Below, piece by piece: positions 44,434 through 53,745 of a DNA stretch of 64,000 bases. This stretch comes from JAIBBV01 sp044347745. Its GTDB lineage: Bacteria > Bdellovibrionota_C > UBA2361 > JAFLCA01. The translations under genes and the position numbers were made by a program. The first letter of the stretch is position 1; each line of letters starts with the position of its first letter. The stretch covers positions 1-64,000 of the forward strand of contig JBIKUD010000007.1 in assembly GCA_044347745.1 (NCBI GenBank), read 5' to 3'. Below the pieces are notes generated by a model. It searched no databases and was not told the origin of the DNA. It was given only the letters and a program-made list of their open reading frames with translations.

Positions 44434-44769
44434 TTACTCCTCAAGAAGAGTGCTACTATCTAAAATCTCAAAAAGTATATCTTGTCCGACTGCAGCAGCG
44501 ACCATATCTGATGATGGATTATACTCGCCAGACGCGATTGCTTGTTTAAGGCGCTCAATTTTCTCTTTTCGCTCAGTGATAAGTTTTGCTGGGTCGAGTT
44601 CGGATGCAATCGATTTGGAAAGTGCAACGTCCACAGTATCGAGGCGTTCTCCAGCGACAGCACTGTTTCCACCCTTAGATGATTGTCCCAAGGCCTTTTC
44701 ACGCTGCAGCCTCGCAGCAGTTTCTGCTTTGGTCTCAATCCCTTGCTTTCGTATTCTAATTTCGTCCAT
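44434..44769 (-). CDS. flgM: FlgM-like anti-sigma-28 factor
   Basis: A 111-residue protein; FlgM binds and blocks the flagellar sigma factor FliA until it is exported. The C-terminal KIERLKQAIASGEYNPSSDM matches the FlgM sigma-binding helix pattern (xxIKxAIxxGxYxVDxxxIA). The N-terminal half is polar and disordered-looking, as expected. GGAG is eight bases before ATG 44769; an earlier frame start is not supported. A 160-base gap lies upstream, which could hold a separate promoter. Confidence 0.85.
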   Translation of the reverse strand: MDEIRIRKQGIETKAETAARLQREKALGQSSKGGNSAVAGERLDTVDVALSKSIASELDPAKLITERKEKIERLKQAIASGEYNPSSDMVAAAVGQDILFEILDSSTLLEE

Positions 44770-44932
44770 CCCTAGAACTCCTCTTCCTTGCAATGCCTCT
44801 TAACCATTCAGGCAACGTACCTTAAGCTATCACTTACCTGACTTAAGATGCTCAAACTTCTTTCGGTGCTTCTAGATTAGAGTAATTTCTCAAACCGGAG
44901 AGCTTACATAACTATCTGATATTAATGGGTTT

Positions 44933-45292
44933 TTATTGACCCCTCTTTTGTAGCCTCTGCATGTCCTCAATTACTACCCTTTTTATTCCCAAACCTGGTC
45001 CCTCGGCGATGTTCTGCGCGAGCGCATCGTTAAACATATCCCGATACATCTCTTCCTCATGACTACCCGAAAGAAGTCCCTCTTTTGGTACCGTTGCCCA
45101 CATTGACTTGACCATCTCTCCAACCAGCATGGATTCAAATTGGGTTGCGGCATTTTCTAGCTCTGCCTGAGCAGTAGGCGTGGTGTTTTTTCCTTGTTGA
45201 GTTAACTTTTGAAGACCTTCTAGTTGGCTCTCTATACGGCGAAGCGGCAACATCTGAATCCCGGAACTTGCCATCAACTTTGAGTCACTCAT
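44933..45292 (-). CDS. flgJ: Rod-binding FlgJ N-terminal domain protein
   Basis: A 119-residue protein equal to the rod-binding half of FlgJ: AATQFESMLVGEMVKSMW and the MYRDMFNDALAQNIAEGPGLGI block are the family pattern. The muramidase half of enterobacterial FlgJ is absent, as in most bacteria outside gammaproteobacteria, so another enzyme must open the peptidoglycan. It starts 10 bases after flgI. Confidence 0.93.
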   Translation of the reverse strand: MSDSKLMASSGIQMLPLRRIESQLEGLQKLTQQGKNTTPTAQAELENAATQFESMLVGEMVKSMWATVPKEGLLSGSHEEEMYRDMFNDALAQNIAEGPGLGIKRVVIEDMQRLQKRGQ

Positions 45293-45301
45293 ACATCACT
45301 C

Positions 45302-46432
45302 CTACATCACAATAAGCTCGGCTTGCAGAGCTCCAGCGCGTTTTAACGCTTGAAAGATTGAAATAAGATCTCGTGGAGTTGCTCCAAGCGCATTTAATGC
45401 TCCCACTACTTCACCAAGTGTTACCTGACCACCAATTATCCCCAACCGACGATCCTCCTCCGCTACATTAACATCGGTGTTGGTGACCGTTTGGGTCTGA
45501 CCTTCACCCAACGCATTGGGTTGTGAAACTTGGGTTTCTGAGCGAATAGAGATGTTTAAGTTTCCGTGTGCAAGTGCGACTCGGCTTATGGTAACCGCTT
45601 CGCCCATAATAATGGTCCCCGTGCGTTCGTTGACGACTACTCGAGCTCCGAGATCCTGTTCGACTGACACCATTTCAAGTTTCGCCACTAAGCCGATGGG
45701 ATCACGCGCTAAATCGCCAACAAGCGGAATTTCAACCGACGCGGCGTCTAGAGCGGTTGCCAGCGGCCGACCTAAAGATTGATTGATTCCAGCCACCACC
45801 CTGGTAATCGTGGTAAAATCTGGATCACGGAGCACAATACGGACTCGTTTTGATTGGAATAAGTCAAACGCAAGCGCTCGCTCTACAGTAGCTCCCTGGG
45901 CGATGAGTCCCACAGTTGGATGATTTTTTTGGGCAGAATCTCCCCCACCCTCAACCGCAAACCCGCCGACAGACACAGCTCCTTGAGCAACCGCGTACAC
46001 ATTGCCATCTGCGCCTTTAAGCGTGGTAAAGAGCAAGTTTCCGCCTTGAAGACTTTTTGCATCTCCAAGCGACGAAAGTGTTACGTCAATTTTTGTTCCG
46101 GGCCTCACAAACGCTGGCAACTCAGCAGTAACCATTACGGCTGCTATATTTTTTACTTTAATGTCCTTGGGATCGAGACGAATGCCCAGCTTCTCTAACA
46201 TGTTGGAGACGCTTTTTGTGGTAAACTGAGCGCCATTTCCATCACCTGTTCCATTAAGGCCAACAACAACACCAAATCCGAAAAGCTGATTACCCCGTAC
46301 TCCTTCCACATCTGCCAGATCTTTTAGGCGAGCTGCGTGGGCTGGGAACGAAATCGTCAACACCAAAAGAATAAGCAGCACAACCGCACAAAAACTGCGC
46401 CCCAGTATTTTGCTTAGATTTAAAATGGCCAT
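45302..46432 (-). CDS. flgI: Flagellar P-ring protein FlgI
   Basis: A 376-residue periplasmic ring protein with a signal peptide (core AVVLLILLVLTISFPAHA). RLKDLADVEGVRGNQLFGFG is the family start, and the end PRDLISIFQALKRAGALQAELIVM is typical. It overlaps flgH by 13 bases. Confidence 0.97.
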   Translation of the reverse strand: MAILNLSKILGRSFCAVVLLILLVLTISFPAHAARLKDLADVEGVRGNQLFGFGVVVGLNGTGDGNGAQFTTKSVSNMLEKLGIRLDPKDIKVKNIAAVMVTAELPAFVRPGTKIDVTLSSLGDAKSLQGGNLLFTTLKGADGNVYAVAQGAVSVGGFAVEGGGDSAQKNHPTVGLIAQGATVERALAFDLFQSKRVRIVLRDPDFTTITRVVAGINQSLGRPLATALDAASVEIPLVGDLARDPIGLVAKLEMVSVEQDLGARVVVNERTGTIIMGEAVTISRVALAHGNLNISIRSETQVSQPNALGEGQTQTVTNTDVNVAEEDRRLGIIGGQVTLGEVVGALNALGATPRDLISIFQALKRAGALQAELIVM

Positions 46433-47397
46433 ACAGTCCTCATCAAACGTCCAAGCCAGCCACCAACTTGTGATTCACCCACAGTTCCTTCACCGTAGTA
46501 ATCAACTCTGAGCTGGGCAATTTTCGATGAATCAACCTCATTTTCAGAAGAAATATCTTTGGGTCTCACCAAACCGGAGATAACCATAATTTGCTCTTCA
46601 CTATTCACCGATATGATTTTTTTACCTTCAACTCGCAAAATGCCAGATGGCAACACCTCAGCAACCATAGCTGAAATACGAGCGGTTAAGCTTCCTTTAC
46701 GATTTGTTTTGCCTTCACCCTTAAAATCATTCTGTGCTGAAGCGCTAATTAAGCTTCCCGGAAGAACGTCTCCTTGTGCTTTCCCTTCAAGCCCACGCTC
46801 CAAATCGGTTTCGTAGCCCAATAAATTTTCTATTGCGGCCTCAACCGTGCTTTTCTGTTTAACTTCGGTATTTGCTTCTTTTTTACCTTCAGATCTTTCT
46901 GTAATTACAATGGTAATGAGATCCATTGGCTGCCAAGCTCTGTCATCGCGAAAGAGTTCATTACCAGCCCGACTTTCTTGCCACAATGAGGACGTAACCC
47001 CTGGTTCGCCAATACTCAAAGGACTTTGGTAGTCTCGCTGGAGTGGCATGGTACTCCGCTCCATGGTAAATCCTTCTTGGCTAATTTCTCCCTCATGCTG
47101 AGGAGAGAGAGCAGCAGATTCTGATTCGCTTGCGTCTTGCGCAGACGCAAAACGTAGTCTTGCCCTACCCTCATCACGCCCTTGGGCGGCAACAATAGTG
47201 TGTATGTTTCGATATTCTCCCGAGCGTTCTAACGCTCCCGGATAGCGAACTTGCCTCTGAGCGTACTGCTGTTGCAAATTACGCGTATATTCCTGAGCTG
47301 GAATTGACTGCATCACATGTTTAGGCGCTGCGCAGCCCGAGAAAATTAATGCTCCTAAACTTGCGAATGGCATAATTCTATATATATTTTTTCTCAT
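46420..47397 (-). CDS. flgH: Flagellar L-ring protein FlgH, extended
   Basis: A 325-residue outer-membrane lipoprotein ring subunit. The lipobox is IFSGC (Cys about 22). The conserved part starts at about residue 135 with SLWQESRAGNELF and includes DLITIVITERSEG and VVSGLVRPKDI-like ISGLVRPKDISSEN, ending in GWLGRLMRTVWPF. It is about 100 residues longer than usual FlgH (around 230), because of an extra polar, Gln- and Arg-rich segment between lipobox and core. Confidence 0.95.
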   Translation of the reverse strand: MRKNIYRIMPFASLGALIFSGCAAPKHVMQSIPAQEYTRNLQQQYAQRQVRYPGALERSGEYRNIHTIVAAQGRDEGRARLRFASAQDASESESAALSPQHEGEISQEGFTMERSTMPLQRDYQSPLSIGEPGVTSSLWQESRAGNELFRDDRAWQPMDLITIVITERSEGKKEANTEVKQKSTVEAAIENLLGYETDLERGLEGKAQGDVLPGSLISASAQNDFKGEGKTNRKGSLTARISAMVAEVLPSGILRVEGKKIISVNSEEQIMVISGLVRPKDISSENEVDSSKIAQLRVDYYGEGTVGESQVGGWLGRLMRTVWPF

Positions 47398-48365
47398 GGC
47401 TTCACCCCAACTAGTCCAGGCTCAAGTACCGTTGCTGCTATAATTTTTTTCGATGCTTCATTCCGAACTCGAATCTCATGTCCACGCCCACCTGCCTCAA
47501 GCGCAACTCCAGTTGCACTCACCTCAAATAAGCCGTTTTTATAAACCATACTGACCTTACTTCCCGCTTCAATCACCGGAGGCGTACTCAGTCGTTCGCG
47601 TCGGAAGGGCTCACCTGTTTCAATTGTTCGAGCTGCACGCTGACCGACAATTTCTCCTTGTTCACTAACTGCATCTCGCGGTAGCAATAAACTGCTGAGT
47701 CGAGCAAATGAAATATCTTCGGCCCCCACAAGTTCTCCGCGTTGAAGTGTGCGACGAGCTACCGGCATTTCAAGCCACTCATCTACTCTAGCTTCAATTG
47801 TACGCGAGCTTATCTCACGACCATCAACGAGAACTTTTATTAAAAATGGTAATAGGCCTTGCGCAGATCGTGCTGCCGGCTCGGCTTTAAGCTCAGTATT
47901 ACCTGGTGGAATCCACATATTCCCGTCATAGCGAATTTCCCTGAGCTCAATGCTACGCCCAGAGTTATCAAGAGAAGTGCGAAGCGCAGCTCTAACCTCC
48001 TCTACACCAAGTGGCCGACCAGCTCGGCGTACTACAATGGTGGGAGGAAAGGAGTAGCCCACTCGGGTCACATCAACCCCAGCTGCTTTCATCTTATCAA
48101 CCACAGATTGAGCGCTGAGCTTTAGTTCAGTACCTGGAGCTGGACTTGCTCCAAGATAAATTTTCTTAAGGCCTATCACTTCATCGTCATGCTGTAGATC
48201 GGTCGCCATCACATCAGCGACATCTCCAAGCCGAAGCGATGGAGTAGTCACGGTTACTTCAGCACGGCCAGTTGCAGTCACTTTAAAGGTCTTTGTATCA
48301 AGGCCATGCGCCTTGGATACGAGGAAACTGCTGAGCAATGCGGCATAAAGCACGAAGTGTTTCAT
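47394..48365 (-). CDS. flgA: P-ring assembly chaperone FlgA
   Basis: A 323-residue periplasmic protein with a signal peptide ending near AHG. The C-terminal half contains the SAF/FlgA domain (LQRGELVGAEDISFARL, IGQRAARTIETGEPF-like block and MVYKNGLFEVSATGVALEAG). FlgA helps the P-ring form. It overlaps flgH by four bases. Confidence 0.93.
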   Translation of the reverse strand: MKHFVLYAALLSSFLVSKAHGLDTKTFKVTATGRAEVTVTTPSLRLGDVADVMATDLQHDDEVIGLKKIYLGASPAPGTELKLSAQSVVDKMKAAGVDVTRVGYSFPPTIVVRRAGRPLGVEEVRAALRTSLDNSGRSIELREIRYDGNMWIPPGNTELKAEPAARSAQGLLPFLIKVLVDGREISSRTIEARVDEWLEMPVARRTLQRGELVGAEDISFARLSSLLLPRDAVSEQGEIVGQRAARTIETGEPFRRERLSTPPVIEAGSKVSMVYKNGLFEVSATGVALEAGGRGHEIRVRNEASKKIIAATVLEPGLVGVKP

Positions 48366-48369
48366 ACTA

Positions 48370-49158
48370 TTACCTCTTCAGGTTAATTCCCTGAGACAAC
48401 ATCTCATCGGCAGTGGATATTCCCTTTGAAGAGGCTTCATAAGCGCGCTGGGCGGTGATCATGCTAACCACCTGCTCAACGACGCTCACATTACTACTCT
48501 CCAAAAATCCCTGATTAAGTCGCCCCACTCCATTCTCGGAAAATCTACCAGCCTGTGGTGACCCCGAAGACACTGTTTCTTGATACAGATTTCGACCAAT
48601 AGCTCTTAAACCAGCATTGTTGGTAAAACGAACGGCCGTAAGCTCACCTAAACTGGTGGGTGTGGTACTTCCGGGTTGTGTTACGCTGACCGTTCCGTCC
48701 TGGCCAATTGTCACAGACAAGGCATCACTTGGAATGGTGAGGCCCGGCGCAAGCGCATATCCATCAGAAGTTACCATCTGGCCATTCTGATCCAACTGAA
48801 ACGCGCCTGAGCGTGTATAGGCGGTGCTCCCATCAGGAAGTGTAAGTTGGAAAAATCCATCGCCTTCTATCGCAACATCGAGTTGGTTACTCGTGGAAGT
48901 CAGATCGCCTTGGGCAAATACTTTCTGAACCGATGCAGTTTTAACACCCAAACCAACTTGAATGCCGCTTGGATTGCTCGAACTTGATGAAGTTGGGGCT
49001 CCAGGCTCAATCACATATTGGTACATTAAGTCTTGGAAATCCGCGCGGCTCTTTTTGTAGCCAGTAGTGTTTACGTTTGCCAAATTGTTGGCAATGACAT
49101 CGATATTAGTTTCTTGGGCACCCATTCCGGTTGCCGCAGTGTATAACGCACGAATCAT
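48370..49158 (-). CDS. flgG: Flagellar distal rod protein FlgG
   Basis: A 262-residue rod protein. MIRALYTAATGMGAQETNID at the N-terminus, NNLANVNTTGYKKSRADFQD and the C-terminal LESSNVSVVEQVVSMITAQR are near-consensus FlgG; length is exactly typical. Confidence 0.98.
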   Translation of the reverse strand: MIRALYTAATGMGAQETNIDVIANNLANVNTTGYKKSRADFQDLMYQYVIEPGAPTSSSSSNPSGIQVGLGVKTASVQKVFAQGDLTSTSNQLDVAIEGDGFFQLTLPDGSTAYTRSGAFQLDQNGQMVTSDGYALAPGLTIPSDALSVTIGQDGTVSVTQPGSTTPTSLGELTAVRFTNNAGLRAIGRNLYQETVSSGSPQAGRFSENGVGRLNQGFLESSNVSVVEQVVSMITAQRAYEASSKGISTADEMLSQGINLKR

Positions 49159-49182
49159 ATGATTCTCTCCTTAAAATTCTAA

Positions 49183-49947
49183 TTATGACGGCCTACGCCC
49201 CACCTGCGAAATTGCGGTTTGGTTCATCTGATCAATTGACTGACTTGTTTTAGTGTAAAGCTCAAATCCTTTACTTGCTGAAATAAGCTCAATCATCGAA
49301 GTAATCGCCGACACATTCGACATCTCGAGCGACGCCGGAATTACTTCAGGTTCAACAGCCGCTGGCGCGGGCTGCCCAGGGGCTACGGTAAAACGCGAAC
49401 CTCCTTCACGAAGCAAATTGGCCGGATTCTCTACTCGAGCCACTTGCAACCTCCCAACCTGAACGCCATTTGAGAAAACCGCACCACTCGGAGCTATCGA
49501 AACTCCCCCATTTGGAATTGAAATGGCTCCACCATCACCCTGCACCTGCATGCCGTCCTGGGTTGCAATTTCACCATTAGAATTGAGAGTAAAATTTCCA
49601 GCTCTAGTGTAACGAACTCCCTGAGGCGTATTCAGCACGAAAAAGTCATTCGGATTTCGCAATGCTACATCCAAGACATTCCCCGTTGCTTTTATTGGGC
49701 CTGGAGTAAAATCGGTGACGCTGCCCACATGCACAGCCCCGGGAGAACGAGCGTGATCCCCCTCTGCAAAGGGATCATTCGATGCCACAGCAGCAGCCAA
49801 TGTTTGGTCAAAGGATTGAGTTGAATTGACTAGCATCTCCTTTTTAAAGCCAACGGTATTGATGTTAGCTAAATTATTATTCACCACATCAAGCTTTCGA
49901 AGCTGAATGAGTCCACCCGAGGCTGCTATGTATGAACCACGTTCCAT
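49183..49947 (-). CDS. flgF: Flagellar proximal rod protein FlgF
   Basis: A 254-residue rod protein of the hook-basal-body family, with NNLANINTVGFKKEML and C-terminal MSNVSAITSMIELISASKGF, ending in the TKTSQSIDQMNQ helix. It is paired with flgG as usual and starts nine bases after the DUF2802-like gene. Confidence 0.93.
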   Translation of the reverse strand: MERGSYIAASGGLIQLRKLDVVNNNLANINTVGFKKEMLVNSTQSFDQTLAAAVASNDPFAEGDHARSPGAVHVGSVTDFTPGPIKATGNVLDVALRNPNDFFVLNTPQGVRYTRAGNFTLNSNGEIATQDGMQVQGDGGAISIPNGGVSIAPSGAVFSNGVQVGRLQVARVENPANLLREGGSRFTVAPGQPAPAAVEPEVIPASLEMSNVSAITSMIELISASKGFELYTKTSQSIDQMNQTAISQVGRRPS

Positions 49948-49956
49948 CGATCGCTC

Positions 49957-50820
49957 CTATAAAGTAATAGTTTGGCGTTTCATCGTGGACATAACTCCAA
50001 GTCGCGGATCCTCATCTACCACTTGCGCAATGTGCCCTTCCTTATTCTGCGCCACGGCTCTTTCACCGATAATCATTTGAGAAAGTGCCCGAATTTCACT
50101 GATTGGTAAGTTCGTTTGCGATGCTACTTGAGCAAGGCCATCTCCAGCACGTAACAGTTCTTCGGCTTTTAAATACACATCTTCAATGGCTGCCTCTGCT
50201 TGTTGAGCAGCGGGTGGTTGCTTTGGCGGTTTTGGCATGGAACGTTTTGGAGCTTCGGGTTCAGTGACTTCGCTGACTTCTTTTTGAACTTGGGCTTTCA
50301 GGGGACTATATGTACGCATTGCGCGTTGCTGAGCCCTACCAGGGACCTTCCCTGATGTCTGTGATTCAGAAATAGCTTCTGCAGCTATCGGCTCTCCGTA
50401 AATATTTACTTTCTTCCACTCAACGGGCGGCTCTGAAGGCTCAACTTCAATTGAACGTCTTAATTTAGAATTTGCCGCTACCGGAGCTGCTTCTGGCACC
50501 GGCGGTGTCACCGGAGCTGCGACCGGACGCGAGACTTCGGCCTGTTGTTGCGCGGCTAATTTGGTGATTCGCTGCTCGGCGAGATCGGCGTCTATCAATG
50601 CCTTTTCTAGAGCCTGCTGCCTGCGCATGAGCTGATCATTTAATGAACGACCAGCACCATCAGCTTCGCGGACAAGCACACGTAACGCCCCCTCAAGCTC
50701 ACGTACTGCTCGGAGCTGGGCATTAATACGCGGTGAACGCACAAACTGAAATGATAAATATACAAGTGAGCATAGCAGCAACACATCTGTAGCTAACTGC
50801 CAAAATCCAAGGTTCACCAT
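49957..50820 (-). CDS. DUF2802-like membrane protein heading the flagellar operon
   Basis: A 287-residue protein with an N-terminal membrane helix (about 7-26), a coiled-coil region (about 37-95), a Pro/Ala-rich linker with many charged residues and a small C-terminal domain (about 215-250, YLKAEELLRAGDGLAQVASQ). That layout resembles DUF2802 proteins found in flagellar loci. The function is unknown; a membrane-tethered regulator or assembly factor is possible. It is the first gene of the operon. Confidence 0.7.
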   Translation of the reverse strand: MVNLGFWQLATDVLLLCSLVYLSFQFVRSPRINAQLRAVRELEGALRVLVREADGAGRSLNDQLMRRQQALEKALIDADLAEQRITKLAAQQQAEVSRPVAAPVTPPVPEAAPVAANSKLRRSIEVEPSEPPVEWKKVNIYGEPIAAEAISESQTSGKVPGRAQQRAMRTYSPLKAQVQKEVSEVTEPEAPKRSMPKPPKQPPAAQQAEAAIEDVYLKAEELLRAGDGLAQVASQTNLPISEIRALSQMIIGERAVAQNKEGHIAQVVDEDPRLGVMSTMKRQTITL

Positions 50821-50960
50821 ATTCGCCTCTTCGCTAGAAAGTTACCCATAAATCGAGCCTTTGCTCTTTTTATGAATCACCTCACACTTCACCCGCACGC
50901 GGGTCACATTCCTTTTCTGGTTAGGCCTGCGCTGTCAGATTTCCGTCGCCGTAGCGATGG

Positions 50961-50980
50961 CACGTCAGCTCTTTGACGTG
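50961..50980. promoter_or_regulatory. Inverted repeat in the flagellar operon leader
   Basis: Perfect arms CACGTCA and TGACGTG around a six-base spacer. It lies between the predicted sigma-54 start and the first gene, so it could be an operator or a leader stem. Confidence 0.4.
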
Positions 50981-51038
50981 GACAACACAGCTAACCACCT
51001 GAATATTCGTGCACAAATGCACTTCCATACCCTAGAGT

Positions 51039-51054
51039 AGCAAGAGCCTTGCCG
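51039..51054 (-). promoter_or_regulatory. Sigma-54-type promoter for the flagellar operon
   Basis: Read on the minus strand the 16 bases are CGGCAAGGCTCTTGCT, against the consensus TGGCACG-N4-TTGC[A/T]. The invariant GG and GC are kept with exact spacing and only two informative positions differ. RNA would start near 51027, leaving about 200 bases of leader before 50820. Confidence 0.6.
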
Positions 51055-51169
51055 TGTTTTGGCATCACCTGGCACGTTGGTAGGTGCCGGCTATCATAGC
51101 CGCTCGAATCGACCTATACTGTCCTTGATACCTTAAATTACCTAAGTCTACCGCACCGACGCCGCACCT

Positions 51170-51754
51170 ATGTCTTTTTATCCAAACTTTGACGAAATCA
51201 TCCAAGGAACAGAGCGTGAACAGTTGTTGCTCGTCAAACGCTCACTGCGTTCTGTCATCCCAAACATTTTTTATTTTTTTTGTGCCACGGCTATCGTCGC
51301 CGTGCTTGAGTATTACCTTTACGATGTGCCCATGCCGGACCTCCCGGTCATTCGACACCTTTCTGTCCGCTGGCTAGCGCTCATTCCAGTAGTATTTCTC
51401 CTTGAAATTGTGCGGCGTTATCATGACGATCTCTATATTTTTGGAGAGCACCGACTTACTCACTTAGAGGGACGCCTATCACTCTCATACAGTGTCCCTA
51501 TGATCAGCTACGTGGATGTGCGCGCTATTACGGTGAAGCAAGACATCTTTGGAAGACTGCTTGATTACGGCACCATAGAAATCGGAACTGCCGCCGTTGA
51601 AGGCAATGAAGTAACCATTCAAGGCATTCGTGCCCCCGTTGAGCTGGCGGCTTTAATTGACGAGTTTCGCACCTTTAGTAAGGCAAAACGCCGAGAAGAG
51701 GCAAAAAGCGAAGGAAATGAGGCAGTTAATCTAGGTACGTCCTCTTCCGAGTAG
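51170..51754 (+). CDS. Membrane protein with a bacterial PH domain
   Basis: A 194-residue protein with two membrane helices (about 29-48 and 66-82) and a C-terminal PH-like fold. GEHRLTHLEGRLSLSYSVPM and DVRAITVKQDIFGRLLDYG match the bPH_2 pattern (the xGRLLxYGTIxI strand). Such proteins are of unknown role, perhaps in membrane integrity. It faces away from the flagellar operon. Confidence 0.8.
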   Translation: MSFYPNFDEIIQGTEREQLLLVKRSLRSVIPNIFYFFCATAIVAVLEYYLYDVPMPDLPVIRHLSVRWLALIPVVFLLEIVRRYHDDLYIFGEHRLTHLEGRLSLSYSVPMISYVDVRAITVKQDIFGRLLDYGTIEIGTAAVEGNEVTIQGIRAPVELAALIDEFRTFSKAKRREEAKSEGNEAVNLGTSSSE

Positions 51755-51925
51755 AGTGTAAAACTCAACAAAACGATGCGTAGTTAGTTCTCTCAAGTAA
51801 ATTTAAGAAAATGTCGTATATCCTAAGTGCAGGAAGCTCTGTGAAGGTTGCCCCATCTTCGTAATCCAGCCTGCGTACCTGCGCCTGGCCCTAAACAGTC
51901 AGGCGCGTATTTAAGGGACGGTTAT

Positions 51926-52567
51926 ATGATCAATCTTATTGTGGCTGACGATCACGCAGTATTAAGACAAGCGTTGTGCGAACTACTACATAATCGAAAT
52001 GGCAGATACTCCGTAGTTGCTCAGGCTTCTGATGGAGAGGAGCTTGTTTCATTGCTTAAGTCGCATCACCCCGATCTTGTAATCATGGACGTCGCTATGC
52101 CTAAACTCGACGGACTTGCTGCTCTTGAAAAATTGACAAGCGCTGGCGTTTGCCCACCGGTGCTCATATTGAGCGCAAACGACGGGGGTCGCAACGTGAA
52201 GGCTGCGCTCAAAGCCGGAGCACGCGGATTTGTGCCTAAAAATGCAGGAATTCAAGAACTCGAATTTGCAATCAATTCAATTCTCGAGGGCAAAACGTAC
52301 TTAAGTCCTTCGATCACCACTTCATTGATGGGAGCACCAGGAAGCGAAGGAACTATTGATAATCCGCTCGCTGTTCTTACTAAGCGCGAGCTTGAAATTA
52401 TGACGCACCTCGCCGATGGCAAGCCAAACAGAGAAATTGGCAAGCTCTTGCATATCAGCACACGTACGGTCGACACACATCGCAGTAACATTCTTAAAAA
52501 GCTCAAATTGAAGACCAACGCTGAGCTCGTAAAACTTGCGATCAGTCACGGGCTCATTAACGTTTAA
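51926..52567 (+). CDS. NarL/LuxR-type response regulator
   Basis: A 213-residue REC-HTH regulator. Receiver: ADDHAVLRQAL, Asp55 (VIMDVAMPK), Lys105 (FVPKNAG). LuxR-type helix-turn-helix at about 150-210: LTKRELEIMTHLADGKPNREI and STRTVDTHRSNIL. AAGGGA is seven bases before ATG 51926; the frame opens 26 codons earlier. The sensor kinase is not adjacent. It overlaps the 3' end of the convergent TetR gene by 11 bases. Confidence 0.9.
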   Translation: MINLIVADDHAVLRQALCELLHNRNGRYSVVAQASDGEELVSLLKSHHPDLVIMDVAMPKLDGLAALEKLTSAGVCPPVLILSANDGGRNVKAALKAGARGFVPKNAGIQELEFAINSILEGKTYLSPSITTSLMGAPGSEGTIDNPLAVLTKRELEIMTHLADGKPNREIGKLLHISTRTVDTHRSNILKKLKLKTNAELVKLAISHGLINV

Positions 52568-53189
52568 GCGCCCGCCAGCAACTTTCGGCTATATCATCTG
52601 CCACTATGCGCGGGCTATCTAAATTGTAGCCATCGAGCCAATCACGCACGTATGCAAGGGGCACTCCAAAAAGAAGGCTCCATAAAATATTAGCTTTTAA
52701 ATCACGAATTTTACCTTCGCGAATACCTCTTTTAAGGGCATGAGTGAGCGTGCGTCCAAGCTTATCAAAGCCGACCATCGTCGGATGCTTAATAACCCCA
52801 CCCATAAATTCATTGTGGCGACACAACCAAATATATTTCGAAAGCTGAAAGTTTACCTCAGAAAACTCCAAAAAAGACCGCACAAGAGTTTTCACGAGCC
52901 GCTCAACATCATCGATTTGAGCTACTGAGGCCTGCAATGCCTGACGGAATGCCGCAATGCCCTCTTGATAGAGCGCTGACGCAACTTCCTCTTTATTTTT
53001 AAAATTATGATAGATCGAACCAACGCTACATTTACTTTCGCGACTCAGATCAGGAACATTTGTATTAAAATACCCCTGCTCCACAAACAATTTTAAGGCC
53101 GCAGCCAGAATTCGCTGCCGGGGGCTATAGTCGCTGAAATCGCGATCTTTTAGGAGGCTGACTAAGTGAGCAGGCTTTTCGCTTTTCAT
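52557..53189 (-). CDS. TetR-family transcriptional regulator
   Basis: A 210-residue regulator with an N-terminal TetR helix-turn-helix: QRILAAALKLFVEQGYFNTN, then DLSRESKCSVGSIYHNFKNKEEV, which is close to the family consensus. The C-terminal ligand domain is not specific. Its target is unknown; sufU lies upstream on the same strand and may be within its reach. Confidence 0.9.
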   Translation of the reverse strand: MKSEKPAHLVSLLKDRDFSDYSPRQRILAAALKLFVEQGYFNTNVPDLSRESKCSVGSIYHNFKNKEEVASALYQEGIAAFRQALQASVAQIDDVERLVKTLVRSFLEFSEVNFQLSKYIWLCRHNEFMGGVIKHPTMVGFDKLGRTLTHALKRGIREGKIRDLKANILWSLLFGVPLAYVRDWLDGYNLDSPRIVADDIAESCWRALKR

Positions 53190-53221
53190 GTCCCCATCTT
53201 TGGCGCGTTACTCTAAAAAGA

Positions 53222-53656
53222 TCAATCTGTATTAGTTTTTAGCCCCAAACACCGCTCCAGGGCTTCCCAGCCGAGTAATGCGCAGCGAATTCGAGCAGAG
53301 AACTTTCTTACTCCTTCGAGTGCCAGCACATCTCCTAATTTGTCTTTTGCACTTGGCTCTTCTCCCCGCATCATCTCCTGAAAACTAAGAATTAACTCTT
53401 TCGCTTCGCCTATGTCTTTTCCCTTGCACAGCTCAGCCATCATTGAGGCGGAAGCCTGAGAGATCGAGCATCCATGCCCAGTAAAGGCCAGATCAGCTAT
53501 TTTGTCGGCTTCAAGCCTTACAGTCAGCGCAACCTGATCTCCACACAGCGGATTAAATACATGACTGTGAGCCGAAGGGTTTGGCAGACAACCTTGGCAG
53601 CGCGGATTCTTAAAATGATCCAGCAGTAATTCTTGATATAGTTCGTCTAGAGCCAT
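53222..53656 (-). CDS. sufU: SufU-type Fe-S cluster assembly protein
   Basis: A 144-residue IscU/NifU-N fold protein. Three conserved Cys with Asp are present: NPLCGDQV (Cys38, Asp40), GHGCSISQASASMM (Cys63) and ARIRCALLGWEAL (Cys125). The insertion between Cys63 and Cys125 is as in SufU, not IscU. SufU accepts sulfur from SufS; in this genome the partner genes are not next to it. The ATG at 53656 is used; the frame opens 12 codons earlier. Confidence 0.93.
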   Translation of the reverse strand: MALDELYQELLLDHFKNPRCQGCLPNPSAHSHVFNPLCGDQVALTVRLEADKIADLAFTGHGCSISQASASMMAELCKGKDIGEAKELILSFQEMMRGEEPSAKDKLGDVLALEGVRKFSARIRCALLGWEALERCLGLKTNTD

Positions 53657-53745
53657 GTGTGAAGCATAGCCTGTTTCACACAAAAAGAACACGCGTCGCT
53701 AAGCGATTGGAATAAAAAACACCAAGAATTGCTGAAACTTAGAGG

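Larger units (their letters stand above)
50821..51169. other. Divergent promoter region of the flagellar operon and PH-domain gene
   Basis: About 350 bases with no ORF but several palindromes: ACCCGC/GCGGGT (50891-50904), CACGTCA/TGACGTG (50961-50980), CACCT/AGGTG (51066-51086) and GGCTAT/ATAGCC (51089-51101). A sigma-54-type box is on the minus strand at 51039-51054. The density of palindromes suggests a regulated region. Confidence 0.6.

Noticed and set aside
51070..51085. TGGCACG on the plus strand as a sigma-54 box
   Set aside because: The required TTGC does not follow at the correct distance; the sequence continues TTGGTAGG.
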